A stretch of DNA of 64,000 nt, taken from a virus. This document shows positions 7,016-12,699 of this stretch, one piece after another. Below the pieces are notes generated by a model. The model had not been told where the DNA came from. It searched no databases and saw nothing but the letters and a program-made list of their open reading frames with translations. The stretch spans positions 26,658-90,657 of IMG/VR virus record IMGVR_UViG_3300036792_000096; one strand, 5' to 3'. Positions within the stretch are counted from its first letter, which is position 1, and each line of letters opens with the position of its first letter. Position numbers and translations under genes: made by a program.

Positions 7016-7237
7016 ATGGTCGTGCAAGCGGAGACCCTAGGTCAGCGCATCCGGCGTCTGCGTGGCGAGACCGGCATGACGCTCCGGGCCATGGCTGAGA
7101 AGGTGGACAAGCAGCCATCGACGCTTTTGGAGATTGAGAAGGACCGCTCGGACCCGAAACTCTCGACGCTTCGGGCCATCGCTGGCAAGCTCGGGCAGAC
7201 TCCGGCTGAGTTGCTTGAGGGAGTGAGGGAGCCGTGA
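7016..7237 (+). CDS. XRE-family HTH regulator (Cro/CI-like)
   Basis: A 73-residue protein that is essentially one lambda-repressor-like HTH: LGQRIRRLRGETGMTLRAMA, then KQPSTLLEIEKDRSDPKLST as recognition helix and following turn. It should bind the TTGAC half-sites in the adjacent divergent control region and repress one or both promoters. It has no dimerisation or protease domain, so it resembles Cro or short SinR-like regulators. Predicted leaderless start at 7016; the end overlaps the next GTG. Confidence 0.85.
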   Translation: MVVQAETLGQRIRRLRGETGMTLRAMAEKVDKQPSTLLEIEKDRSDPKLSTLRAIAGKLGQTPAELLEGVREP

Positions 7238-7614
7238 CGGCTTCTGCCCGGCAGTGGGAAGTCTTCAAGGGCAAGTACAGCCGCTTGAGGGAACCCGCCA
7301 TAAGCGTTCACCCGAACGGCACATTGGTTCTCAACCGCTCGGCCGCGGAAGCTTTGGGCCATCCTGCTCGGGTATCCCTTGTTTTTGACGCCGAGGAAGG
7401 GCTGATAGGGGTCACGATTCTGCGAGGGGATGACCCCGGTTACGCGCTCCGCGCCAACGGTCAGATCGCAGCCAGAGCCCTGCTCCGACGGATGGCGTGG
7501 GAGCCAACAGAGGTACGGCGCTATGAAGCCCGCTGGTATGACGACGTGCTCGCGATCTCTCTGCAAGAGCCTGGAACGGTTGTCACCAGAATGCCAAAAT
7601 CGGAGTCAGCGTGA
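7234..7614 (+). CDS. conserved hypothetical protein, AbrB-like beta region
   Basis: A 126-residue protein from GTG 7234 coupled to the XRE gene. Residues about 20-70 (PAISVHPNGTLVLNRSAAEA, then VSLVFDAEEGLIGVTI) resemble a small actinobacterial family often found beside HTH genes, and vaguely AbrB/SpoVT swapped-hairpin proteins. The link to AbrB is tentative. It probably acts with the regulator upstream. Confidence 0.6.
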   Translation: MTASARQWEVFKGKYSRLREPAISVHPNGTLVLNRSAAEALGHPARVSLVFDAEEGLIGVTILRGDDPGYALRANGQIAARALLRRMAWEPTEVRRYEARWYDDVLAISLQEPGTVVTRMPKSESA

Positions 7615-7826
7615 GCGATCCCCGCTGGCGCTCCCGCCCCTTCGGTGCCGACACCTCCGCTCGTGGAGTGATAGCGGAGTGCCTGACGCTTCGCGACAGC
7701 TACTTCGAGCAGACGGACCCGCCACAGATTCCGCCGGGGATCTGGTCTGAGGCGGGAGCCATCGTCAACGCTCTGCGGGCTGCGGGGTTCGTGCTGCGCA
7801 GGACTAAGGAAGCGAGGCAACCGTGA
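7611..7826 (+). CDS. hypothetical small protein
   Basis: A 71-residue protein from a GTG overlapping the previous stop. Helical segments (GVIAECLTLRDSYFEQ, EAGAIVNALRAAGFVLRRT) flank a Pro-rich turn. No recognised domain. Confidence 0.55.
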   Translation: MSDPRWRSRPFGADTSARGVIAECLTLRDSYFEQTDPPQIPPGIWSEAGAIVNALRAAGFVLRRTKEARQP

Positions 7827-8011
7827 CTAGACGCCCATGGGAGATTTGGTACGGGCCGGCCGCGGATGGGACTCGGATACGACGGACGAAGTTCTACGAG
7901 ATTGACTGCGAGACCGGCGGGTGCGTGATCGACTCCACACCTAATGTCCGAGAGGCCGACAGGATTGCTCGGGTTCACCTAAAGACTCACCAGTCCAAGA
8001 GCACAGCGTGA
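7823..8011 (+). CDS. hypothetical small protein
   Basis: A 62-residue basic protein from a GTG overlapping the previous stop (WEIWYGPAADGTRIRRTKF, ending KTHQSKSTA). No recognised family. Co-transcribed with the HNH-like gene that follows. Confidence 0.5.
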   Translation: MTRRPWEIWYGPAADGTRIRRTKFYEIDCETGGCVIDSTPNVREADRIARVHLKTHQSKSTA

Positions 8012-8457
8012 AGCGGACCCAGATCCAGCGCCACACTCCCATGCCCCGCGGAGGCCCCCTGCGCCGCATCGTCGGCCTGACTTCCACCACGCCCCTCAAG
8101 CGCTACACGCCGGTCAACCCCGTCTCCCAGACCCGCAGGGACGAACGCCCGCAGCGTGACGCCTGCCGAGCCGTCGTGCTGGCCCGGGACCCGATCTGCA
8201 CCTTCCCCGGCTGCCGACGGTCGTCCACCGAGGTCCACGAGCTTCACCGAGGCGCAGGCCGGCACGCAGATTACTTGGACCCTGAGATGTGTCGGGGCGT
8301 CTGCGGGCTCCGTGTCGGTGGCCCGCACCATTCGTGGCTGACTTTGAACCCTGAGAAGGCGTACCGGCTCGGGATGGCGCTACGGACCGGCGAGACGCTG
8401 GCGGATCTGGCCGTGGGCACCGCGGCTCTGGCCCGGGAGTTGGGAGCTCCGGAGTGA
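8008..8457 (+). CDS. HNH-like / NinG-like endonuclease, degenerate
   Basis: A 149-residue protein. Residues 1-50 are basic with two short K-R-x-T-P motifs, as in phage HNH/NinG-type nucleases. A zinc knuckle CTFPGCRRSSTEVHELHR (about 63-80) supplies the first His region and a second C...H segment (CRGVCGLRVGGPHHSW) the rest. The canonical central Asn is not obvious, so activity is uncertain. Expected role would be cutting DNA during recombination or packaging. Confidence 0.65.
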   Translation: MKRTQIQRHTPMPRGGPLRRIVGLTSTTPLKRYTPVNPVSQTRRDERPQRDACRAVVLARDPICTFPGCRRSSTEVHELHRGAGRHADYLDPEMCRGVCGLRVGGPHHSWLTLNPEKAYRLGMALRTGETLADLAVGTAALARELGAPE

Positions 8458-8636
8458 GGATCTACTTCGATCCTCGAGACTGGTGGATCGGCTATTACCG
8501 TGGCCCGCATCATCACTACGTCTGCCCGCTGCCGACTCTGGTGATCCGTTGGAGACGGCCCGTTCGGCTGGATGCGGACGGATTCTGTAGACATGGGCTA
8601 GCAGCGGGAGTCGGTTGCCATGTGTGCGATGCCTGA
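8454..8636 (+). CDS. conserved small actinophage protein
   Basis: A 60-residue protein opening MRIYFDPRDWWIGYYRGP and continuing YVCPLPTLVIRW. I recall short proteins with the F-D-P-R-D-W-W-I-G motif from many actinobacteriophages, always unnamed. A C-terminal CRHG...CHVC pattern may bind zinc. GTG start overlaps the previous stop. Confidence 0.65.
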   Translation: MRIYFDPRDWWIGYYRGPHHHYVCPLPTLVIRWRRPVRLDADGFCRHGLAAGVGCHVCDA

Positions 8637-8913
8637 CCGAACTCCCATGATCTTCGTTGAGCTCCAACTCCGCCCCTCGCCCCCAGAGGGCGCTGTCCCC
8701 TACTTCTGGGGGGTCTCCACGCTTACCTTCTACACCTCCTATGGCGGAGAGAAGATCTGGGAGGCTGACCTCTCGCCTCTCCCGTATCCCAAACACGTGG
8801 AGAAGCGAGACGGCTTCGGCTGGGTGCTCGTTCTCGAGTACACCCACGAGGATGCCAAGCGGGTGCTGGCCGGGATGGGGCTGCCGGAGTGCGTGGTGGG
8901 GGAGACGGCGTGA
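8620..8913 (+). CDS. hypothetical protein
   Basis: A 97-residue protein; ATG 8620 (after GGGAG) or ATG 8629 are possible starts, either one overlapping the previous gene. Beta-rich (YFWGVSTLTFYTSYGGEKIW) with a C-terminal helix (EDAKRVLAGMGLPEC). It overlaps the methyltransferase start by GTGA. Function unknown. Confidence 0.55.
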   Translation: MCAMPDRTPMIFVELQLRPSPPEGAVPYFWGVSTLTFYTSYGGEKIWEADLSPLPYPKHVEKRDGFGWVLVLEYTHEDAKRVLAGMGLPECVVGETA

Positions 8914-9656
8914 TCCAGCCCTACTACGAGGATGACTTCACCAGCGTCTATCATGCCGACGCCAGAGAGATCCTCGCTGTCCTCCGGGAGGCGATGCCGT
9001 GGGAGGTTGCGATTGTGGATCCTCCCTACGGTGAGACCTCGCTCGAGTGGGACCGCTGGATAGACGGATGGCCCGCTCTCATGCCCGGGAACTCCATGTG
9101 GTGCTTCGGGTCCATGCGGATGTTCCTCGAGCACGCCTCAGAGTTTGCCTCATGGCGCTTCGCTCAGGACATGGTGTGGGAGAAGGGCAACGGGAGTGGG
9201 TTCGACACAGATCGCTTCAAGCGAGTCCACGAGGTTATCACGCATTGGTACCGAGGTCCGTGGGATGAGGTTCGCCATGTTACGCCCCGAGTCCAGGGCG
9301 AAGTGGATGCTGGTGAGGCGGTGCGGCGACGAACGCCTACGAGCGCTCCGCATCGGAGCCAGATTGGCACGAAGCGAGCTTGGGCTGAGGACGGTACGCG
9401 GCTCATGCGGTCGGTCGTCAAGGTTTCCTCATGCCGTGGCTATGCTCAGCACCCGACACAGAAGCCTGAGGGCATCCTTGCTCCCCTGATCGAGTACAGC
9501 GCCACTCCGGGCCCCCTCGTGTGCGACCCCTTCATGGGTTCGGGCTCAACCCTGGTCACCGCCAAGCGCCTCGGCCGGCGTGCGGTCGGTATTGAGATTG
9601 ACGAGAAGTTCTGTGAGATCGCGGCGGGTCGACTGAGCCAAGACGTGCTCGTGTGA
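8910..9656 (+). CDS. DNA (N4-cytosine or N6-adenine) methyltransferase
   Basis: A 248-residue methyltransferase of the N6_N4_Mtase class. The catalytic motif IVDPPYG is at residues 35-41 and the SAM-binding FMGSGSTLVTAK is near 208, the order of beta-class enzymes. A typical HPTQKP motif precedes the SAM loop. No restriction partner is nearby, so it is most likely an orphan that protects phage DNA from host restriction. GTG 8910 overlaps the previous stop. N4 versus N6 specificity cannot be told from motifs. Confidence 0.9.
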   Translation: MIQPYYEDDFTSVYHADAREILAVLREAMPWEVAIVDPPYGETSLEWDRWIDGWPALMPGNSMWCFGSMRMFLEHASEFASWRFAQDMVWEKGNGSGFDTDRFKRVHEVITHWYRGPWDEVRHVTPRVQGEVDAGEAVRRRTPTSAPHRSQIGTKRAWAEDGTRLMRSVVKVSSCRGYAQHPTQKPEGILAPLIEYSATPGPLVCDPFMGSGSTLVTAKRLGRRAVGIEIDEKFCEIAAGRLSQDVLV

Positions 9657-9901
9657 TCGTTGACCCCAAGCAGCTCGAGGGGTGCCGCTGCGTAGCGGAG
9701 GGCAAGTGGGGCGACGCCTTCACGGGTGAGTTCCGGCTGGACCCCGCTTTGGGTGGCTACCGGGTCTGGAAACCGAAATGTCCGGATGGCTCCCGATGCG
9801 AGTCTGTGTTGTTGCGGGGCGATGACGTGCGAATCATGTTCGGGCCACCGCCGAAGGCGACTCAGCGGACTTGGGGCGAGGCTCAGGGGTCGCTGCTCTA
9901 G
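9653..9901 (+). CDS. hypothetical small protein
   Basis: An 82-residue protein from GTG 9653, overlapping the methyltransferase stop. It has three cysteines (CRC, then CPDG and C) and a beta-rich body (GEFRLDPALGGYRVWKP). Its TAG (9899-9901) interlocks with the stop of the converging gene (CTAG at 9898-9901). Function unknown. Confidence 0.5.
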   Translation: MIVDPKQLEGCRCVAEGKWGDAFTGEFRLDPALGGYRVWKPKCPDGSRCESVLLRGDDVRIMFGPPPKATQRTWGEAQGSLL

Positions 9902-10401
9902 CCCACCTGAATCTGCACAACCTGCTTGCCGTACTGCCTCGCCTCCCAGCACGAGGCCATCCACACGTCAAGGTCAGTCCCCCACCCGATGCGGTCCAGC
10001 ACCGTCGCCACGTAGCCGGCAAGGGGACCGGTGAGGATCCGGATGTGGGAACCGAGCGGCAGCATGTTCATCGCCACGACGCCAATAGCGACAGGTTCCC
10101 CAGAGGCCGTGATCCATCCCCCGCCGCAATTGACAGAGTAGGCCGTCGAGAGGACGGTGAGATGCCCCGAGCCAGCGCCCTCCGTTGTAGTGGGCGTGGG
10201 TACCGACCTTATATGCACGGCCGCTCCGTTTTCCCGCGCTGGCGGGGCAGGAATCTTGGGCGCCTGAGGCGGTGCAGGGGATGCCGTGACTTTGGGCAGT
10301 GTGGGGACTTCGGACCCGGCCTTCGCGGTCACCGAAAAGACCTGACGACTGCGCACCGTCGCCGAGCCTGAGCCAAGTAGGGGGCTCGCCAGCACCACCA
10401 T
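9898..10401 (-). CDS. 3D-domain protein (double-psi beta-barrel), secreted or anchored
   Basis: A 167-residue protein whose C-terminal 100 residues match the 3D (Asp-Asp-Asp) / RlpA-like double-psi barrel: STAYSVNCGGGW, MLPLGSHIRIL, and the closing DRIGWGTDLDVWMAS. Such domains occur in peptidoglycan-modifying proteins, so a cell-wall role is likely. A Pro/Ala linker precedes it. The N-terminus is hydrophobic (MVVLASPLLGSGS); in-frame codons upstream of the ATG continue the hydrophobic run (PLAGLAAVV) back to a TAG, but contain no ATG, GTG or TTG, so the true start is unsettled. Confidence 0.75.
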   Translation of the reverse strand: MVVLASPLLGSGSATVRSRQVFSVTAKAGSEVPTLPKVTASPAPPQAPKIPAPPARENGAAVHIRSVPTPTTTEGAGSGHLTVLSTAYSVNCGGGWITASGEPVAIGVVAMNMLPLGSHIRILTGPLAGYVATVLDRIGWGTDLDVWMASCWEARQYGKQVVQIQVG

Positions 10402-10490
10402 GACTACCGCAGCGAGCCCCGCTAGGGGGGTTCGGGCCGAGATTCGGCAGAGTCTAGCGGACTATCGGGCGCAGTGGTGGATTTCGAGAG

Positions 10491-10574
10491 TCAGCGCCGC
10501 ACTAGCCAGCGACTGACGAAGAACGCTAGGAGGCCGATCACCGCTAGCCCGCCAATCGTCAGAGGCCAGTTCAC
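10491..10574 (-). CDS. 27-residue membrane peptide
   Basis: A GTG overlapping the upstream TGA opens a 27-residue peptide that is one transmembrane helix (LTIGGLAVIGLLAFFVSRWL) with an Arg tail. The size is tiny, but the position and coupling support translation. Between it and the 3D-domain gene (10402-10490) I see nothing further apart from the unstarted in-frame leader noted there. Confidence 0.5.
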   Translation of the reverse strand: MNWPLTIGGLAVIGLLAFFVSRWLVRR

Positions 10575-11056
10575 GGCACTAGGCCCTTGGCGACCTTCAC
10601 TGCCTCGGACACGGCACCAAACACACGTGCGACTTCCTGCTTGGGGTCGGGAGGCTCCCAGTGGTTCAGTGGGACCACGGAGTGATCCTCTAGGCATTCC
10701 CCGACCGCTCTGATCCCGTCCCCGCCCAAGCCGTTGGCGAAGGGCTTCACCGTGACCGTGATCCGCACCCGGTGCCCACCCTCAAAGGTTCGTGCGATGG
10801 GGCCAGCGCAGCACTCCTCAAGGCCCTTCGGGAGACTGGTCATGCGGATTGCGCGGATATGCCCGTGGACTTGGGGAAGGTCCGTGAGGTAGAGGTGGAA
10901 GCTCGGCTGGTAGAAGGCTGGGTGCGCAGCCTCGTCCAGCATGGCGTTGAGCAGGCCCCGACGTCGGCTGCGCTTGCGGATCCGCAGGACTCCGAGCTCA
11001 CCCTCGTACGTGTGGCGCCCAGTCGGTAGCGGCTCGGCGAGAAGTGGCACGATCAT
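10571..11056 (-). CDS. hypothetical protein
   Basis: A 161-residue protein from ATG 11056, which overlaps the upstream stop and follows AAGGGGGA. It has a basic patch (RIRKRSRRRGLLNAMLDEA) and a beta-rich second half (HRVRITVTVKPFANG). The longer in-frame extension is antisense to the next gene and rejected. No family recognised. Confidence 0.6.
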   Translation of the reverse strand: MIVPLLAEPLPTGRHTYEGELGVLRIRKRSRRRGLLNAMLDEAAHPAFYQPSFHLYLTDLPQVHGHIRAIRMTSLPKGLEECCAGPIARTFEGGHRVRITVTVKPFANGLGGDGIRAVGECLEDHSVVPLNHWEPPDPKQEVARVFGAVSEAVKVAKGLVP

Positions 11057-11286
11057 TCCCCCTTCGCTTGCTTGGTCAACTCTCCTACTCTGGTGTGGGA
11101 GAGGCCGGTCACTGCTGCGATCTGGCGGATGCTCATGCCGGCGCCCTTCATGGTGTGGAGATCCTGAGCCCTCGCCGCTCGGAGCTCGGTCAGCGACTCC
11201 TCGGCGTAGGCGATGGCCCGCTCCCGTGCCCTCCACGCGTCGAGGTCGATGGGGAGATCTACGGAGGTGCGGACCGTGACCTTCAC
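11053..11286 (-). CDS. small HTH protein
   Basis: A 77-residue protein from GTG 11286. Residues 45-75 form a helix-turn-helix of the sigma-70 region 4 or MarR type (MSIRQIAAVTGLSHTRVGEL), preceded by a charged helix (RARERAIAYAEESLTELRA). A DNA-binding regulator is likely; targets may include the divergent promoters just upstream. Confidence 0.7.
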   Translation of the reverse strand: MKVTVRTSVDLPIDLDAWRARERAIAYAEESLTELRAARAQDLHTMKGAGMSIRQIAAVTGLSHTRVGELTKQAKGE

Positions 11287-11525
11287 GGGGTGTCTCCGTA
11301 CAACGCCTGAACGAGATCCTTCTCCGGGATCTCCAGTGCCTGAAGGAACTCCCACAGGGGAATCTGCACGCTTTCGATGTCTACAATGTGGTCATAGTGT
11401 CCCGAGATACTCAGGAGCCGAGATCGCTTGGTGTAGTGGATCCGCACCCCTGATTCAGCGCCGCCGGTCAGGACGGTCTGCTTCTCGGACTTGCACCATC
11501 CAAGACTGCTGGGTTCGGTTCTCAC
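11283..11525 (-). CDS. hypothetical protein
   Basis: An 80-residue protein. GTG 11525 is preferred over a TTG two codons earlier because it overlaps the upstream TGA and has GAGGAGG about 7 bases before it. Contains a beta-rich middle and an acidic helix (IPLWEFLQALEIPEKDLV). No recognised domain. Confidence 0.55.
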   Translation of the reverse strand: MRTEPSSLGWCKSEKQTVLTGGAESGVRIHYTKRSRLLSISGHYDHIVDIESVQIPLWEFLQALEIPEKDLVQALYGDTP

Positions 11526-11707
11526 TGCCAAACCTCCTCTCCGGTTCTAACGAGCTGACCCGCCTCATGTCGGGCGAGGATGACGCGAAGCTCGGCAGCG
11601 ATGCTCTCAAGAGTCTCTGCTGCGTCGCGGATCTCCTCAGCCGTGGGGCTATTGGCAAGCGTCACCGAGATCTCCTGCACGCTACGGCTGATACCGTTGT
11701 CAGCCAT
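11522..11707 (-). CDS. small helical protein, first gene of leftward operon
   Basis: A 61-residue helical protein (AEEIRDAAETLESIAAELRV, then LARHEAGQLV) from ATG 11707, preceded by AGAGAGGAGAG. It is the first gene after the leftward promoter at 11743-11771. Function unknown; a small coiled-coil partner protein is possible. Confidence 0.6.
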   Translation of the reverse strand: MADNGISRSVQEISVTLANSPTAEEIRDAAETLESIAAELRVILARHEAGQLVRTGEEVWQ

Positions 11708-11742
11708 CCGACTCTCCTCTCTGTGTGCTCCTGACAAGACAC

Positions 11743-11771
11743 AGTGTACACTTCTGCGGACGCTCTGGCAA
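11743..11771 (-). promoter_or_regulatory. leftward promoter of the second divergent switch
   Basis: On the minus strand TTGCCA (11771-11766), exactly 17 bases and TACACT (11748-11743) form a sigma-70-type promoter about 35 bases upstream of the ATG at 11707. It would transcribe 11707 down to 9898. Confidence 0.65.
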
Positions 11772-11790
11772 TAGCCTAGGACACAATTCC

Positions 11791-11802
11791 TGTCCGTGGA
11801 CA
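11791..11802. promoter_or_regulatory. candidate operator palindrome
   Basis: TGTCC-GT-GGACA is a perfect inverted repeat lying between the two divergent promoters and covering the rightward -35 box (TGGACA, 11797-11802). A repressor site is the natural reading; the HTH protein at 11053-11286 is one candidate ligand. Confidence 0.45.
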
Positions 11803-11826
11803 GAACGTCGCTGGAAGTCGTACGAT
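11797..11826 (+). promoter_or_regulatory. rightward promoter, near-leaderless
   Basis: TGGACA (11797-11802), 18 bases and TACGAT (11821-11826). A start site 7 bases on lies near 11833, only about 5 bases before the ATG at 11838, with no room for a Shine-Dalgarno site. The same TACGAT-to-ATG geometry recurs at 53589-53605. Confidence 0.55.
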
Positions 11827-11837
11827 ATGCGCCACTC

Positions 11838-12044
11838 ATGACCCGCTTGCTTGGCGTCCCCGAGACCTGCCCCCACTGCCGCCAACCGACGCATGGGATC
11901 CTGTTCTGCGCCTGTGGGCGCCTCACGACAGAACGGGCCAAACCCGACCGTCAGGGCTACCGGGAGCGTAAGGCTGGCGGTAGGAGCCGGGATTCCAGCC
12001 CCAAGGCCGTAGCCCGACGTCGGTCCAAGTTGGCGGGGGCGTAG
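11838..12044 (+). CDS. zinc-knuckle basic protein
   Basis: A 68-residue protein. ATG 11838 is preferred to GTG 11796 because the promoter -10 box lies between them. It has CPHCRQPTHGILFCACG, a four-cysteine zinc knuckle, then a basic disordered tail (RSRDSSPKAVARRRSK). Probably nucleic-acid binding; no named family. Confidence 0.6.
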   Translation: MTRLLGVPETCPHCRQPTHGILFCACGRLTTERAKPDRQGYRERKAGGRSRDSSPKAVARRRSKLAGA

Positions 12045-12353
12045 ATGGCGCTGCGCAGCATCGTGGACGAGTTCGTATGCGGGCCGAGCGGCATTGATCC
12101 CGGCTGCCCCTTCTGCGACGGCACCGGGACCGTCTGCGAGGATCACCCCGAGCGTCCATGGCACGGCACCGCTGGGGAGGATGTCGGTTGTCCGTGTCAC
12201 CAAGCCGGGATGCCCTGCAAGGACGGCCGTAAGCTGCTCGGCTCGCTTGACGGGCTGGCGCGGGAAGGCAGTCGGACGTATGTTCCGTACCCAGACTCCC
12301 CGACTGTTCCGGTAGGGGGCTACAACGACGCCAATCTCAGTGGTAAGCCATGA
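12045..12353 (+). CDS. cysteine-rich protein (DnaJ-like zinc motif)
   Basis: A 102-residue protein with CPFCDGTGTVC near residue 21 and GCPCHQAGMPC near 50, echoing DnaJ-type CxxCxGxG repeats. Zinc binding is likely. It starts directly after the previous TAG and ends in an ATGA overlap. Function unknown. Confidence 0.6.
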   Translation: MALRSIVDEFVCGPSGIDPGCPFCDGTGTVCEDHPERPWHGTAGEDVGCPCHQAGMPCKDGRKLLGSLDGLAREGSRTYVPYPDSPTVPVGGYNDANLSGKP

Positions 12354-12694
12354 GCGAGGTGCTCGCAGAGCCGACAAACCTCCAATGCGTCTGGTCCACC
12401 CCCGACTGCCCCATCCCGCCCGGGACCGTCCTGACCGCTCTCCCACCGCTCGAGGGCTCGCTCAGGGACGCCTATGACCTCGTGGTCGCCCTTGTGTGGG
12501 CCTATCCCCACCGTGGCGCGTCGCACCGAGAGATTGCCGTGGGGCTGGGGTGCTCCTCGAGCGCCGCTCACGGTTGGGTTGCCGAGTTGCGGAGGCTGGG
12601 ATACCTCACCGCCGGTCACGCCGTAGGCCGGTCGGGGAACAGGGCTCCGAACACCATCCGGCCGGCGGTAGTCCCGCACCGAGCCAGTGCCTAA
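12350..12694 (+). CDS. winged-helix DNA-binding protein
   Basis: A 114-residue protein with a winged-helix region at about 45-90: YPHRGASHREIAVGLGCSSS as helix-turn-helix, then HGWVAELRRLGYL as recognition helix. It could regulate the late operon or act with the ParB-methyltransferase that follows at once. ATG overlaps the previous stop. Confidence 0.65.
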   Translation: MSEVLAEPTNLQCVWSTPDCPIPPGTVLTALPPLEGSLRDAYDLVVALVWAYPHRGASHREIAVGLGCSSSAAHGWVAELRRLGYLTAGHAVGRSGNRAPNTIRPAVVPHRASA

Positions 12695-12699
12695 CTGAC

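Noticed and set aside
12496-12699. N-terminal extension of the ParB-methyltransferase gene
   Set aside because: It overlaps the winged-helix gene out of frame and is Arg-rich; GTG 12700 follows that gene's stop.
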